Assembly: GCF_004137345.1 (NCBI RefSeq)
Contig: NZ_SDWV01000002.1
Coordinates: forward strand, 238,600-302,599
Source: Nocardioides zhouii
GTDB lineage: Bacteria; Actinomycetota; Actinomycetes; Propionibacteriales; Nocardioidaceae
Length of the DNA stretch: 64,000 bases
Reading direction: 5' to 3'
Shown: one piece after another, positions 36,045 through 42,739 of the stretch
Layout of the letters: every line of letters begins with the position of its first letter
Numbering within the stretch: the first letter of the stretch is position 1
The notes under the pieces: generated by a model
Told to the model about the DNA's origin: nothing
Seen by the model: only the letters and a program-made list of their open reading frames with translations
Databases searched by the model: none
Made by a program: the position numbers and the translations under genes

Positions 36045-37222
36045 GGCGTGAACACCACCTTGACCATGCCGTCCTCCTTGTCGCGGAACTTCCGGTAGGC
36101 CTCGGGGGCGTCGGTGAGCGGCAGGTGGTGGGTCGCGAACGTCTCGACACCGAGCACGTCCTCGTCCTGCTGGAGCAGGGCGAGGATCTCGTCGCTCCAC
36201 CGGTGGACGTTGGCCTGGCCCATGCGCAGCTGGATCTGCTTGTCGAAGAGCTCGAACATCGGGAGCGGGTCGGTCGGGGCGCCGTACACGCCGGAGATGC
36301 TGATCGTGCCGCCGCGACGTACCGAGTCGATGGCGCTCAGAAGGGCTGCCAGCCGGTCGCTACCCACGTTGAGCATCACCTTCTCCTGCACCTTCTTCGG
36401 CAGCAGGCCGAGCGCCTTCTGGGCGGTCTCGGCGACGGGCGAGCCATGAGCCTCCATGCCGACCGCGTCGATCACGGCGTCGGCACCGCGGCCGTGCGTC
36501 ATCTCCCGGATGGCGTCCCCCACCCCGTCGACCTCGGTGTGGTCGATCGTGCTGCCCCCGCGGCCGTGGATGCGGGCGAGCCGCTCGCGGACCGAGTCGA
36601 CGACGATGACGTCGAGGCCACGGTGCAGGGCGATGCGGGCGGCCATGTCGCCGATCGGACCCGCGCCGATGATCGCCAGCGTGCCGCCGTCCTCGACGTC
36701 GGCGTACTCGACGGCCTGCCACGCAGTGGGCAGGACGTCGGAGAGGAAGAGGAACCGGTCGTCCGGCGGCCCGTGCGGGACCTTGATCGGCAGTGCGTCG
36801 CCGAAGGGCACGCGCAGCATCTCTGCCTGCCCGCCGGGCACCTGCCCGTAGAGCTTGCTGTAGCCGAAGAGGCTGGCGCCCGTGCCGGTGTCGGTGTTCT
36901 GGGTGGTTTCGCACTGGCTGAACAGCCCGCGGTCGCACATCCAGCACGACCCGCAGCTGATGTTGAAGGGGACGACGACCCGGTCGCCCACCTGCAGGGT
37001 CTGGACCGCCGAGCCCACCTCGCGCACGATCCCCATCGACTCGTGGCCGACGATGTCGCCCGCCGTCATGAACGGCGACAACGGGTCGTAGAGGTGGAGG
37101 TCCGACCCGCACAGTCCGGTCGACGTGATGTCCACGACGACATCGGTCGGCTGCTCGATCACCGCGTCCGGAACCTCGATGACCTGCATGTCCTGCTTGC
37201 CCTGCCACGTGACTGCTCTCAT
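36041..37222 (-). CDS. zinc-dependent alcohol dehydrogenase
   Basis: 393 residues. The catalytic-zinc region is GLCGSDLHLYD with GHESMGIV; the structural-zinc cysteines are in SCGSCWMCDRGLFSQC. The Rossmann motif is LAIIGAGPIGDMAA. The arrangement is close to glutathione-independent formaldehyde dehydrogenase-like and threonine-dehydrogenase-like MDR proteins. It oxidises an alcohol with NAD(P), substrate unknown. It is the first gene of the operon with the di-iron-like enzyme and the CDGSH protein. Confidence 0.88.
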   Translation of the reverse strand: MRAVTWQGKQDMQVIEVPDAVIEQPTDVVVDITSTGLCGSDLHLYDPLSPFMTAGDIVGHESMGIVREVGSAVQTLQVGDRVVVPFNISCGSCWMCDRGLFSQCETTQNTDTGTGASLFGYSKLYGQVPGGQAEMLRVPFGDALPIKVPHGPPDDRFLFLSDVLPTAWQAVEYADVEDGGTLAIIGAGPIGDMAARIALHRGLDVIVVDSVRERLARIHGRGGSTIDHTEVDGVGDAIREMTHGRGADAVIDAVGMEAHGSPVAETAQKALGLLPKKVQEKVMLNVGSDRLAALLSAIDSVRRGGTISISGVYGAPTDPLPMFELFDKQIQLRMGQANVHRWSDEILALLQQDEDVLGVETFATHHLPLTDAPEAYRKFRDKEDGMVKVVFTP

Positions 37223-37241
37223 GGTTGGACAGTGCCCAACC
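37223..37241. promoter_or_regulatory. GGTTGG-N7-CCAACC inverted repeat at the alcohol dehydrogenase start
   Basis: GGTTGG (37223-37228) and CCAACC (37236-37241) form a perfect 6-bp inverted repeat directly upstream of the ATG at 37222. It could be an operator or a hairpin masking the ribosome site; no regulator can be named. Confidence 0.35.
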
Positions 37242-37324
37242 CGCAGGTGAGCATGCGCTCGGGCCGGGCGATCCCGCCCATTGTGGGGTGACGGGATCGA
37301 TAGATGTGCTGCGACCCTCGGACC

Positions 37325-37798
37325 GTGACCGACGACGAACGCCCCGACCAGCCGGCTCCCGAGCACCGCCGTCCGGAGGGCGTCACGGACGAGACGGTCG
37401 AGGCGCTCGGCAAGCTGTCGGCAGCGCTCGACCACGTCGAGGACGCCCGTGGCCACCTCTTCGCCTTCCACCGGCTGATGGGCAGCGCCGAGAGCACGAT
37501 GGAGGAGGCGTACGACCACCTGCGCGACGCCGGGCACGACGACCTGGCAGGAGCGATCGACCGGGACCTGCTCGGCGCCAATCCGCTGCCGGGGATGTGG
37601 TCGTTCCAGATGGTCGAGCTGTTCGACGACGGCTTCTACGCGCGGGCCAAGGAGCTCCACCAGCGTGCCCTCGACCAGCTGGTCGAGGGACAGCGCCACG
37701 TCTTCGAGGCCGAGATGAAGGAGCTGCGCCGGACCAGGGGCCGCGACGGCCACGAGGCCCGGCCGGCAGATGTCGAGGGCGACCCCGAGTACGACTAG
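37325..37798 (+). CDS. helical protein of unknown function
   Basis: 157 residues from GTG 37325. The sequence is hydrophilic and helical, with LSAALDHVEDARGHLFAFHR and HQRALDQLVEGQRHVFEAEM, many His/Glu/Asp pairs and no membrane segment or signal. It could be a ferritin-like or hemerythrin-like helical bundle, but no complete metal-ligand motif is visible, so I leave it unassigned. It converges with the LuxR-type gene 13 bp away. Confidence 0.6.
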   Translation: MTDDERPDQPAPEHRRPEGVTDETVEALGKLSAALDHVEDARGHLFAFHRLMGSAESTMEEAYDHLRDAGHDDLAGAIDRDLLGANPLPGMWSFQMVELFDDGFYARAKELHQRALDQLVEGQRHVFEAEMKELRRTRGRDGHEARPADVEGDPEYD

Positions 37799-37811
37799 CG
37801 TGCGGTCGCGG

Positions 37812-38501
37812 TCAGGCAGACGCGCTCAGCCGCGCGCCGACAGGTCGCACCATGCGGGGCGCGGCAGGTTCGGTGTTCGGGGACATCAGGAGCCCGTGCT
37901 GGATGGCCCACAGGACCGCCTGCGAGCGCGAGGTGACCTCGATCTTGGCGTACGCGCCGCGGATGTAGGACTTCACCGAGTTGATGCTGAGGTTCGTCTG
38001 CTCGGCGATCTCGCGGTTGGCCAGGCCCGAGGCGATCATCGAGAGCACCTCGGTCTCGCGGTGGGTCAGGGCCCAGGTGTCGTTGGTGGGACGGGTCGGT
38101 TCGCCCCGACCGGTCCAGGCGTCGACGACGACGCGGCCCTCGGCGGCCTGCAGGAGGTTCCAGATGAGTCGGCGGGTGGGCAGCCACTTGCTGACGAAGC
38201 CCGCGGCGCCGCGCGACATCTCGGTGGAGACGGCCTCGGGGCTGCAGTCCCAGCCGTAGGCGACCATGCGGGTCGGGAACCGCCCGGGCACGCCGCGCGC
38301 TCCCGCCGTACGCCGGTGGGCGGACGGGTCGTAGAGGGTGAGGTCGGACAGCGGAGCCGGTCCGGCGGTGCGGTAGGCGACTACCGAGATGACCGCGGAG
38401 TGCGGCTCGAACATCGAGCGGATGCCGTGCACCACCAGCTCGCTCTCGTCCATGAGGGCGACCTTGATGTGCCTGGCGGGGGGGTTTCCGTGTCGTTCCA
38501 T
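37812..38501 (-). CDS. LuxR-type response-regulator-like transcription factor
   Basis: 229 residues. The C-terminal LuxR HTH is complete: LTHRETEVLSMIASGLANRE, then IAEQTNLSINSVKSYIRGAY. The N-terminal part resembles a receiver domain (VALMDESELVVHGIRSMF, later GAAGFVSKWLP), but the phospho-acceptor region is replaced by DLTLYDPSAHRR, so it may be phosphorylation-independent. A SigB-type promoter lies directly upstream. Targets are unknown. Confidence 0.83.
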   Translation of the reverse strand: MERHGNPPARHIKVALMDESELVVHGIRSMFEPHSAVISVVAYRTAGPAPLSDLTLYDPSAHRRTAGARGVPGRFPTRMVAYGWDCSPEAVSTEMSRGAAGFVSKWLPTRRLIWNLLQAAEGRVVVDAWTGRGEPTRPTNDTWALTHRETEVLSMIASGLANREIAEQTNLSINSVKSYIRGAYAKIEVTSRSQAVLWAIQHGLLMSPNTEPAAPRMVRPVGARLSASA

Positions 38502-38509
38502 GACCTGAC

Positions 38510-38534
38510 GTACCCCGATGGGCGTGGCACATAC
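38510..38534 (-). promoter_or_regulatory. SigB/SigF-type promoter for the LuxR-type gene
   Basis: On the minus strand GTAT (38534-38531), 15 nt, then GGGTAC (38515-38510), followed 8 nt later by the ATG at 38501. The flanks (GTATGTG... and ...CATCGGGGTACG) match the promoter at 32793-32817 beyond the core elements. The very short leader suggests near-leaderless translation. Confidence 0.62.
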
Positions 38535-38568
38535 GCCACCGAGTGGTGGGACGTGCAACGGCGGTCGT

Positions 38569-39231
38569 TCAGGCGAGCAGGACCCGGGCAACGGCTGCGA
38601 CCTGGGCCTCGGTGATGCCGGCCTCCTCAGCTGCCTGCTCCAGCATCCCGCACGCGTCGTCGGTGGTGACGCCCACGCGGGCGGCGACCAGCCCGATGGC
38701 GACGTCCACCAGGCGCTGCTCACGCAGGCGTGCGGGAGCCGCCTGGGCTCGCCGGAGGGTGTCGAACCCGAGGTCGGCGTTGGTCACGGCACCCGCCTGC
38801 CACGCACCCAGCGCTGCGACCAGGCCGTCGATCCGGTCGTGGAAGGCATGCGCCGTCGAGGCGTAGAGGTCGATGTTGAGCACGGCGCGCCCCGCCTCGA
38901 CCACGGGTAGGCAGATCGTGCTGGCGATGCCGGCGAAGGCGCGTTCGCGCGCCATCTCGGCCCAGCCGCCCTCGTCCATCAGGTAGTGCAGGTCGTCGGA
39001 ACGAGCACCCGCGTCTTCTCGTCCCGGTGCGACCGTCAGGTCGGCGCCGGCATCCGTGTCGACAAGCGTGAAGGTGAGGTCGTCGTCGAGCATCGTGACG
39101 CTCAGCGCGACACACTCCGGCACGGTGCGGACGGCCCAGCCCTCGATCACCCGCAGCAAGCCCTCCACGTCGTCGACTGACGGCGTGACGTACTCGTCCA
39201 GGGCTTCCTTGCTCTGGGGCAGCAGCTCCAT
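38569..39231 (-). CDS. GAF-ANTAR-like regulator
   Basis: 220 residues. A GAF-like sensor (VPECVALSVTMLDDDLTFTL through GIASTICLPVVEAGRAVLNI) is followed by a C-terminal ANTAR-like helical region (LREQRLVDVAIGLVAARVGV, then DACGMLEQAAEEAGI). It is the third ANTAR-type protein in 9 kb. Presumably an RNA-binding antiterminator; the ANTAR part is more divergent than in the 30.6-31.7 kb pair. It lies 67 bp from the LuxR-type gene on the same strand. Confidence 0.75.
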   Translation of the reverse strand: MELLPQSKEALDEYVTPSVDDVEGLLRVIEGWAVRTVPECVALSVTMLDDDLTFTLVDTDAGADLTVAPGREDAGARSDDLHYLMDEGGWAEMARERAFAGIASTICLPVVEAGRAVLNIDLYASTAHAFHDRIDGLVAALGAWQAGAVTNADLGFDTLRRAQAAPARLREQRLVDVAIGLVAARVGVTTDDACGMLEQAAEEAGITEAQVAAVARVLLA

Positions 39232-39386
39232 GCGTTCCCCCTCGACGTCGATGGGTGCGAACGTCGACTCTCCTCCCCCCACCCAGCGGCCACCACACCC
39301 GCCCGGGCGTGCGCGCATGAGTCCCGTCCAACGGGGTACGCCCCCACCATCGGCACCGGCGGGGCGGTCCGATCCGACCCGGAGCA

Positions 39387-39998
39387 TCACTCGCCGACGG
39401 GGTACGCCGCCTGCTTCAGGAGCCGGGCCAGGTGGGTGGCGTGCCGGGCGAGGACCTCGGTGGTCCCGGCCGTCTTCTCCGGCGTCTCGTCGAGGTCCTG
39501 GTAGTCGACGGCCTGCATGGCCTCACCGACCCAGTAGGTCACCGCCTGCGCGGGCAGCGTGAAGCCGACGTCGTTGAGGGCCTGGAAGAGCTCCGCGCTG
39601 GTGTGGTGGGCGCCGTCCTCGTTGCCCACGACACCCACGCCCGCCACCTTGCCGAAGGTCAGCAGCCGCCCCTCGTCATCGGTCTCGGAGAGCTCGGCAT
39701 CGAGCCGCTCGAGCACCATCTTCGAGACCGAGCCGGGCTGCCCCATCCAGATCGGTGTCACGAGCACGAAGATGTCGGCGTCGAGCATCTTCTGGCGCAG
39801 GGCCGGCCACCCGTCCCCGTCACCCTCGTCCGTGCTGACCCCGAAGCGGACGTCGTGGTCGACGACCCGCTCGATCGAGCCGGTCACGCCGAGGTCGCCG
39901 AAGGCCTCGAGGACCTGCGAGCCGAGCAGCTGGGCGCTGGACTCCGCGGGAGACGACTTGAGGGTGCAGTTCAGGACGAGGCAGGTGAGGTCGCTCAT
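39387..39998 (-). CDS. flavodoxin-fold NAD(P)H-dependent FMN reductase
   Basis: 203 residues. The flavin phosphate loop is LVLNCTLKSSPAESSAQLLG, then DADIFVLVTPIWMGQPGSVS in the second loop and GVVGNEDGAHHTSAELFQAL, the pattern of FMN_red/NADPH-dependent reductases such as WrbA-like and azoreductase-like proteins. It probably reduces quinones or other electrophiles under stress. A GGGTAC box lies about 10 nt before the ATG on the minus strand, but a matching -35 is not clear. Confidence 0.85.
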   Translation of the reverse strand: MSDLTCLVLNCTLKSSPAESSAQLLGSQVLEAFGDLGVTGSIERVVDHDVRFGVSTDEGDGDGWPALRQKMLDADIFVLVTPIWMGQPGSVSKMVLERLDAELSETDDEGRLLTFGKVAGVGVVGNEDGAHHTSAELFQALNDVGFTLPAQAVTYWVGEAMQAVDYQDLDETPEKTAGTTEVLARHATHLARLLKQAAYPVGE

Positions 39999-40238
39999 GT
40001 GACGGCCGTACCCCATCCCCGCCGAGCCGATGCACGAGCGTCGGGGAGCCCTCGCACGGCGTACGGGAGGGCATCCCCGACGGGTCTCGTGTGAGACCGG
40101 CCGTCGAGGCCGCGGCGAGGCGGCCCCGACGTGATCTGCTCGTACCCATCGACCGGAGAGGCATGCAGCATGTGACGACTTTTTCTGTGGCCACGGGGTA
40201 CGGGACAGACACACGTACGCCATCGCTGAGGAAACGCC

Positions 40239-40415
40239 ATGACCACCCCCGACGACACGACTCCTGACACCCAGAGCGACCCGCAGTCGCAGTTCGACCA
40301 GGACCCCACGAACGTGCCCGACGCCGACGACGACCCTGCCCACGACGCAGGCAAGGACGAGGGCTGGGAGTCGGAGGGCGGCGCCAACCCGACCGGGCCG
40401 GCGACGGACTCCTGA
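40239..40415 (+). CDS. 58-residue acidic hydrophilic protein
   Basis: The product begins MTTPDDTTPDTQSDPQSQFD and contains 13 Asp, 3 Glu, one Lys and no Arg. It has no hydrophobic segment, so it is likely disordered. A GAGGA Shine-Dalgarno lies about 8 nt before the ATG, and a GGGTAC -10-type box is at 40196-40201 on the same strand. Codon positions show coding bias. I do not recognise a family; similar small acidic proteins occur in stress regulons of actinobacteria. Confidence 0.65.
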   Translation: MTTPDDTTPDTQSDPQSQFDQDPTNVPDADDDPAHDAGKDEGWESEGGANPTGPATDS

Positions 40416-40442
40416 CGCCAGGTTCGAGCTGACCGAACGCGG

Positions 40443-41423
40443 TCAGCGTCGGCGCTGCACGCGACGGCGGGCGCGACGCCGTGCCAGCGCGACGATGTTG
40501 CGGAAGGTCCCGAGCACGGCGCTGCCCTGCCCACCCCGCAACCGGTTGCCGTCCTGCTGCGACTCGAGCACATTGCCCGGTCCGCGCACCACGGGAGCCA
40601 CCTGGTCCTGGGCGGCGACCGCGAACAGCGGCCCGACCAGGCGGTCGTAGGCCCACGGCACCGTGCTGAACCCGAGACGGATCACCTGGTTGGCGATGCC
40701 GACCTGGCCACCGCGCCACGAGTGGTCGGCGACCGCGAGCACGCGGCCGGCGATCCGCTCGGGCGAGGCCACGGGGAAGGGCGGGCGGCCCACGGAGTCG
40801 CCGTACGTCGCCGCCTGCAGGTATATCGGGGTGTCCACTCCCCCGGGCGCGACGTACCCGAAGCGGATGCCCGGACGGTCGCGGTTGTCGACGCGGAGCT
40901 GACGGACGAGACCGCGCAGACCCCACTTGCTCACGACGTACGCCGCCATGTCCGGCACTGCGGCGTGACCGATGACCGACCCGACGAGCACCATGCTCCC
41001 TGCGTCCTGCTCGCGCAGCACGGGCAGCACGTGGCGAGCGAGGTTGACGGGGCCGAGGACGTTGGTCGTGATCACGCCGTCGAAGACGGCGGCCGGGACG
41101 TCGACGAGCGAGCCGTAGGCGACGACTCCCGCACAGCTGACCACGACGTCGAGACGCCCGTGGCGTGCCACGGCGGCAGAGACGGCAGCTGCCACCGCGG
41201 CGTCGTCACCGATGTCGGCGGGCGTGACGAGCGTGGACGCCGCACCCAGCCGGTCACACTCCTCGGCCACCCGCTCCAGCGAGCCGCGGCCACGGGCCAG
41301 CAGCACCACGTGCTCGCCATGCGCGGCCGCGACCCGGCACACGGCTTCACCGATGCCGCTCGAGGCCCCCGTCACGAGGACGACGCGGCTGTCTCCGGCG
41401 AGCGGACGTGGGGTGCGTGTCAT
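40443..41423 (-). CDS. short-chain dehydrogenase/reductase (SDR)
   Basis: 326 residues. The cofactor motif is VLVTGASSGIGEAV and the catalytic motif AAYVVSKWGLRGL (Tyr-x-x-x-Lys with preceding Ser in LVGSVIGHA). NVLGPVNLARHVLP follows the family pattern. A C-terminal extension of about 70 residues ends in an Arg-rich tail (RRRARRRVQRRR), not part of the usual fold, which may bind nucleic acid or membrane. A GGGTAC box is at 41432-41437 on the minus strand, 8 nt before the ATG. The substrate is unknown. Confidence 0.87.
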   Translation of the reverse strand: MTRTPRPLAGDSRVVLVTGASSGIGEAVCRVAAAHGEHVVLLARGRGSLERVAEECDRLGAASTLVTPADIGDDAAVAAAVSAAVARHGRLDVVVSCAGVVAYGSLVDVPAAVFDGVITTNVLGPVNLARHVLPVLREQDAGSMVLVGSVIGHAAVPDMAAYVVSKWGLRGLVRQLRVDNRDRPGIRFGYVAPGGVDTPIYLQAATYGDSVGRPPFPVASPERIAGRVLAVADHSWRGGQVGIANQVIRLGFSTVPWAYDRLVGPLFAVAAQDQVAPVVRGPGNVLESQQDGNRLRGGQGSAVLGTFRNIVALARRRARRRVQRRR

Positions 41424-41466
41424 GCGGTCCCGTACCCACCAGCGAGGTCTTCACCGCGCTCGGGGT

Positions 41467-42060
41467 TCAGTACGCGAGGTCGTCGCGGCTGCGGTTCGTC
41501 AGCAGTCGCGCCGCGACGAACCCGCCGATCGCACCGAACAGGTGGCCCTGCCAGGAGACGCCCGGCTGGCCGGGCAGGACGCCGAGCAGCGCGCCGCTGT
41601 AGAGCAGGAACACCACGACGCCGATGAGGATCTCGGTCGAGCGTCGGTTGAGGAAGCCGCGCACGACGAGGTAGACGATCCACCCGAAGATCAGCACCGA
41701 GGCGCCGGCGTGGTTGCTGTCCGGCTGCGCGAAGACCCACACCCCGAGGCCGCCGACGACCCAGATGATCGCGGTGGCGAGCAGGCCGCGGGCGATGCCG
41801 GTGGCGAGGGTCAGGAAGCCGAGGACCGCGACCGGCACGGTGTTGCTGACCAGGTGGCCGAAGCCGAAGTGCAGCAGCGGGGCGGCCGCGATGCCGACCA
41901 GTCCCTCCTCGGAGCGGGGCTGGATGCCGTACGCATCGAGGGCGTGGTCAGACGCGGTGTCGAGGATCTCGAGACCCCACAGCACGGCGACGAAGGCGCC
42001 CACGAGCACCGCCGACTGCTGCCAAGCGTCGTGGCGCTGCGCGGTCTGCATGCCCTCCAT
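41467..42060 (-). CDS. rhomboid-family intramembrane serine protease
   Basis: 197 residues with about six membrane helices. The active-site motif is HAGASVLIFG (G-x-S-x, Ser the nucleophile) and the His lies in WQGHLFGAIGG. The early LLHFGFGHLVSNTVP supplies the conserved H..N helix. It should cut membrane proteins within the bilayer; substrates are unknown. It is followed on the same strand by the SDR. Confidence 0.87.
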   Translation of the reverse strand: MEGMQTAQRHDAWQQSAVLVGAFVAVLWGLEILDTASDHALDAYGIQPRSEEGLVGIAAAPLLHFGFGHLVSNTVPVAVLGFLTLATGIARGLLATAIIWVVGGLGVWVFAQPDSNHAGASVLIFGWIVYLVVRGFLNRRSTEILIGVVVFLLYSGALLGVLPGQPGVSWQGHLFGAIGGFVAARLLTNRSRDDLAY

Positions 42061-42096
42061 CGTGACAAAGGGGGTGAAAGCGCCGTCGCGCCTGCG

Positions 42097-42582
42097 TCAC
42101 TCCTGCCGGCGCGCGGCGACCTCGGCGGGGAAGCCTCCGGTGGAGACGGTCCCCCAGCGGGTCGGGGTGATCCGCAGCAACGACTTGCCCTGGTCGACCA
42201 TGGCGGCGCGGTACTCGTCCCAGTCGGAGTGCTCGCCCGAGATGTTGCGGAAGTACTCCACGAACGCATCGAGCGCCTCGTCGCCGTCAGTGGCGTCCAG
42301 GACCTCGCACTCCCCGTCGACCTGCACCCACGCGTCGTCCCACTCGTCCGACAGCACCACGACCGACACCTCGGGACGATGCCGCGCGTTCCTGGTCTTG
42401 GCGCGCTGCGGGTACGTCGCGATGACGATGCGGCCGCTGTCGTCGACGCCGCCGCTGACCGGCGATGCCTGCGGGCCGCCGTCGCTGCGCCGCGTCAGGA
42501 GGACCATCCGGTGCCGTGGGCGTACGAAGTCCAGCAGCTGCTCGAGGCCGACTTCGGTGTTGGTCGCGATCGTGGGTGCCAT
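42097..42582 (-). CDS. PPOX-class F420-dependent oxidoreductase
   Basis: 161 residues. The split-barrel flavin-binding pattern is evident: MVLLTRRSDGGPQASPVSG, then IVIATYPQRAKTRNARHRPE and VSVVVLSDEWDDAWVQVDGE. This is the PPOX/FDOR-B class, which in actinobacteria usually uses coenzyme F420. The substrate is unknown. It lies 36 bp upstream of the rhomboid gene in the same direction. Confidence 0.85.
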   Translation of the reverse strand: MAPTIATNTEVGLEQLLDFVRPRHRMVLLTRRSDGGPQASPVSGGVDDSGRIVIATYPQRAKTRNARHRPEVSVVVLSDEWDDAWVQVDGECEVLDATDGDEALDAFVEYFRNISGEHSDWDEYRAAMVDQGKSLLRITPTRWGTVSTGGFPAEVAARRQE

Positions 42583-42622
42583 GCGCCCGAGGCTAGCCCG
42601 GAGCCGCTACGTGTCCGCCCGA

Positions 42623-42716
42623 TGTAGTCCAGTGACTTCTGGCTGTTGCGGCGTAGTAGTCCAGTGAGATCTGGCTGAAGGACTGACCGTTCTGCAGCCA
42701 TCCCTCACTGGACTAC
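42623..42716. repeat. GTAGTCCAGTGA palindrome with adjacent half copy
   Basis: GTAGTCCAGTGA (42656-42667) pairs with TCACTGGACTAC (42705-42716), and TGGCTG/CAGCCA form an inner stem, giving a roughly 61-bp hairpin. A half copy (GTAGTCCAGTGA plus CTTCTGGCTG) precedes it from 42624. It lies between the PLP-fusion stop and the PPOX start, both read leftward, so it may terminate the former. Confidence 0.65.
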
Positions 42717-42739
42717 CCCGGCGTCACTACCCCGGCGTC
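42712..42739. repeat. tandem 14-bp duplication over a stop codon
   Basis: ACTACCCCGGCGTC occurs twice head to tail (42712-42725 and 42726-42739). The stop codon of the kinase-aminotransferase fusion (42727-42729) falls in the second copy. The duplication is at the 3' edge of the preceding palindrome. Confidence 0.8.
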
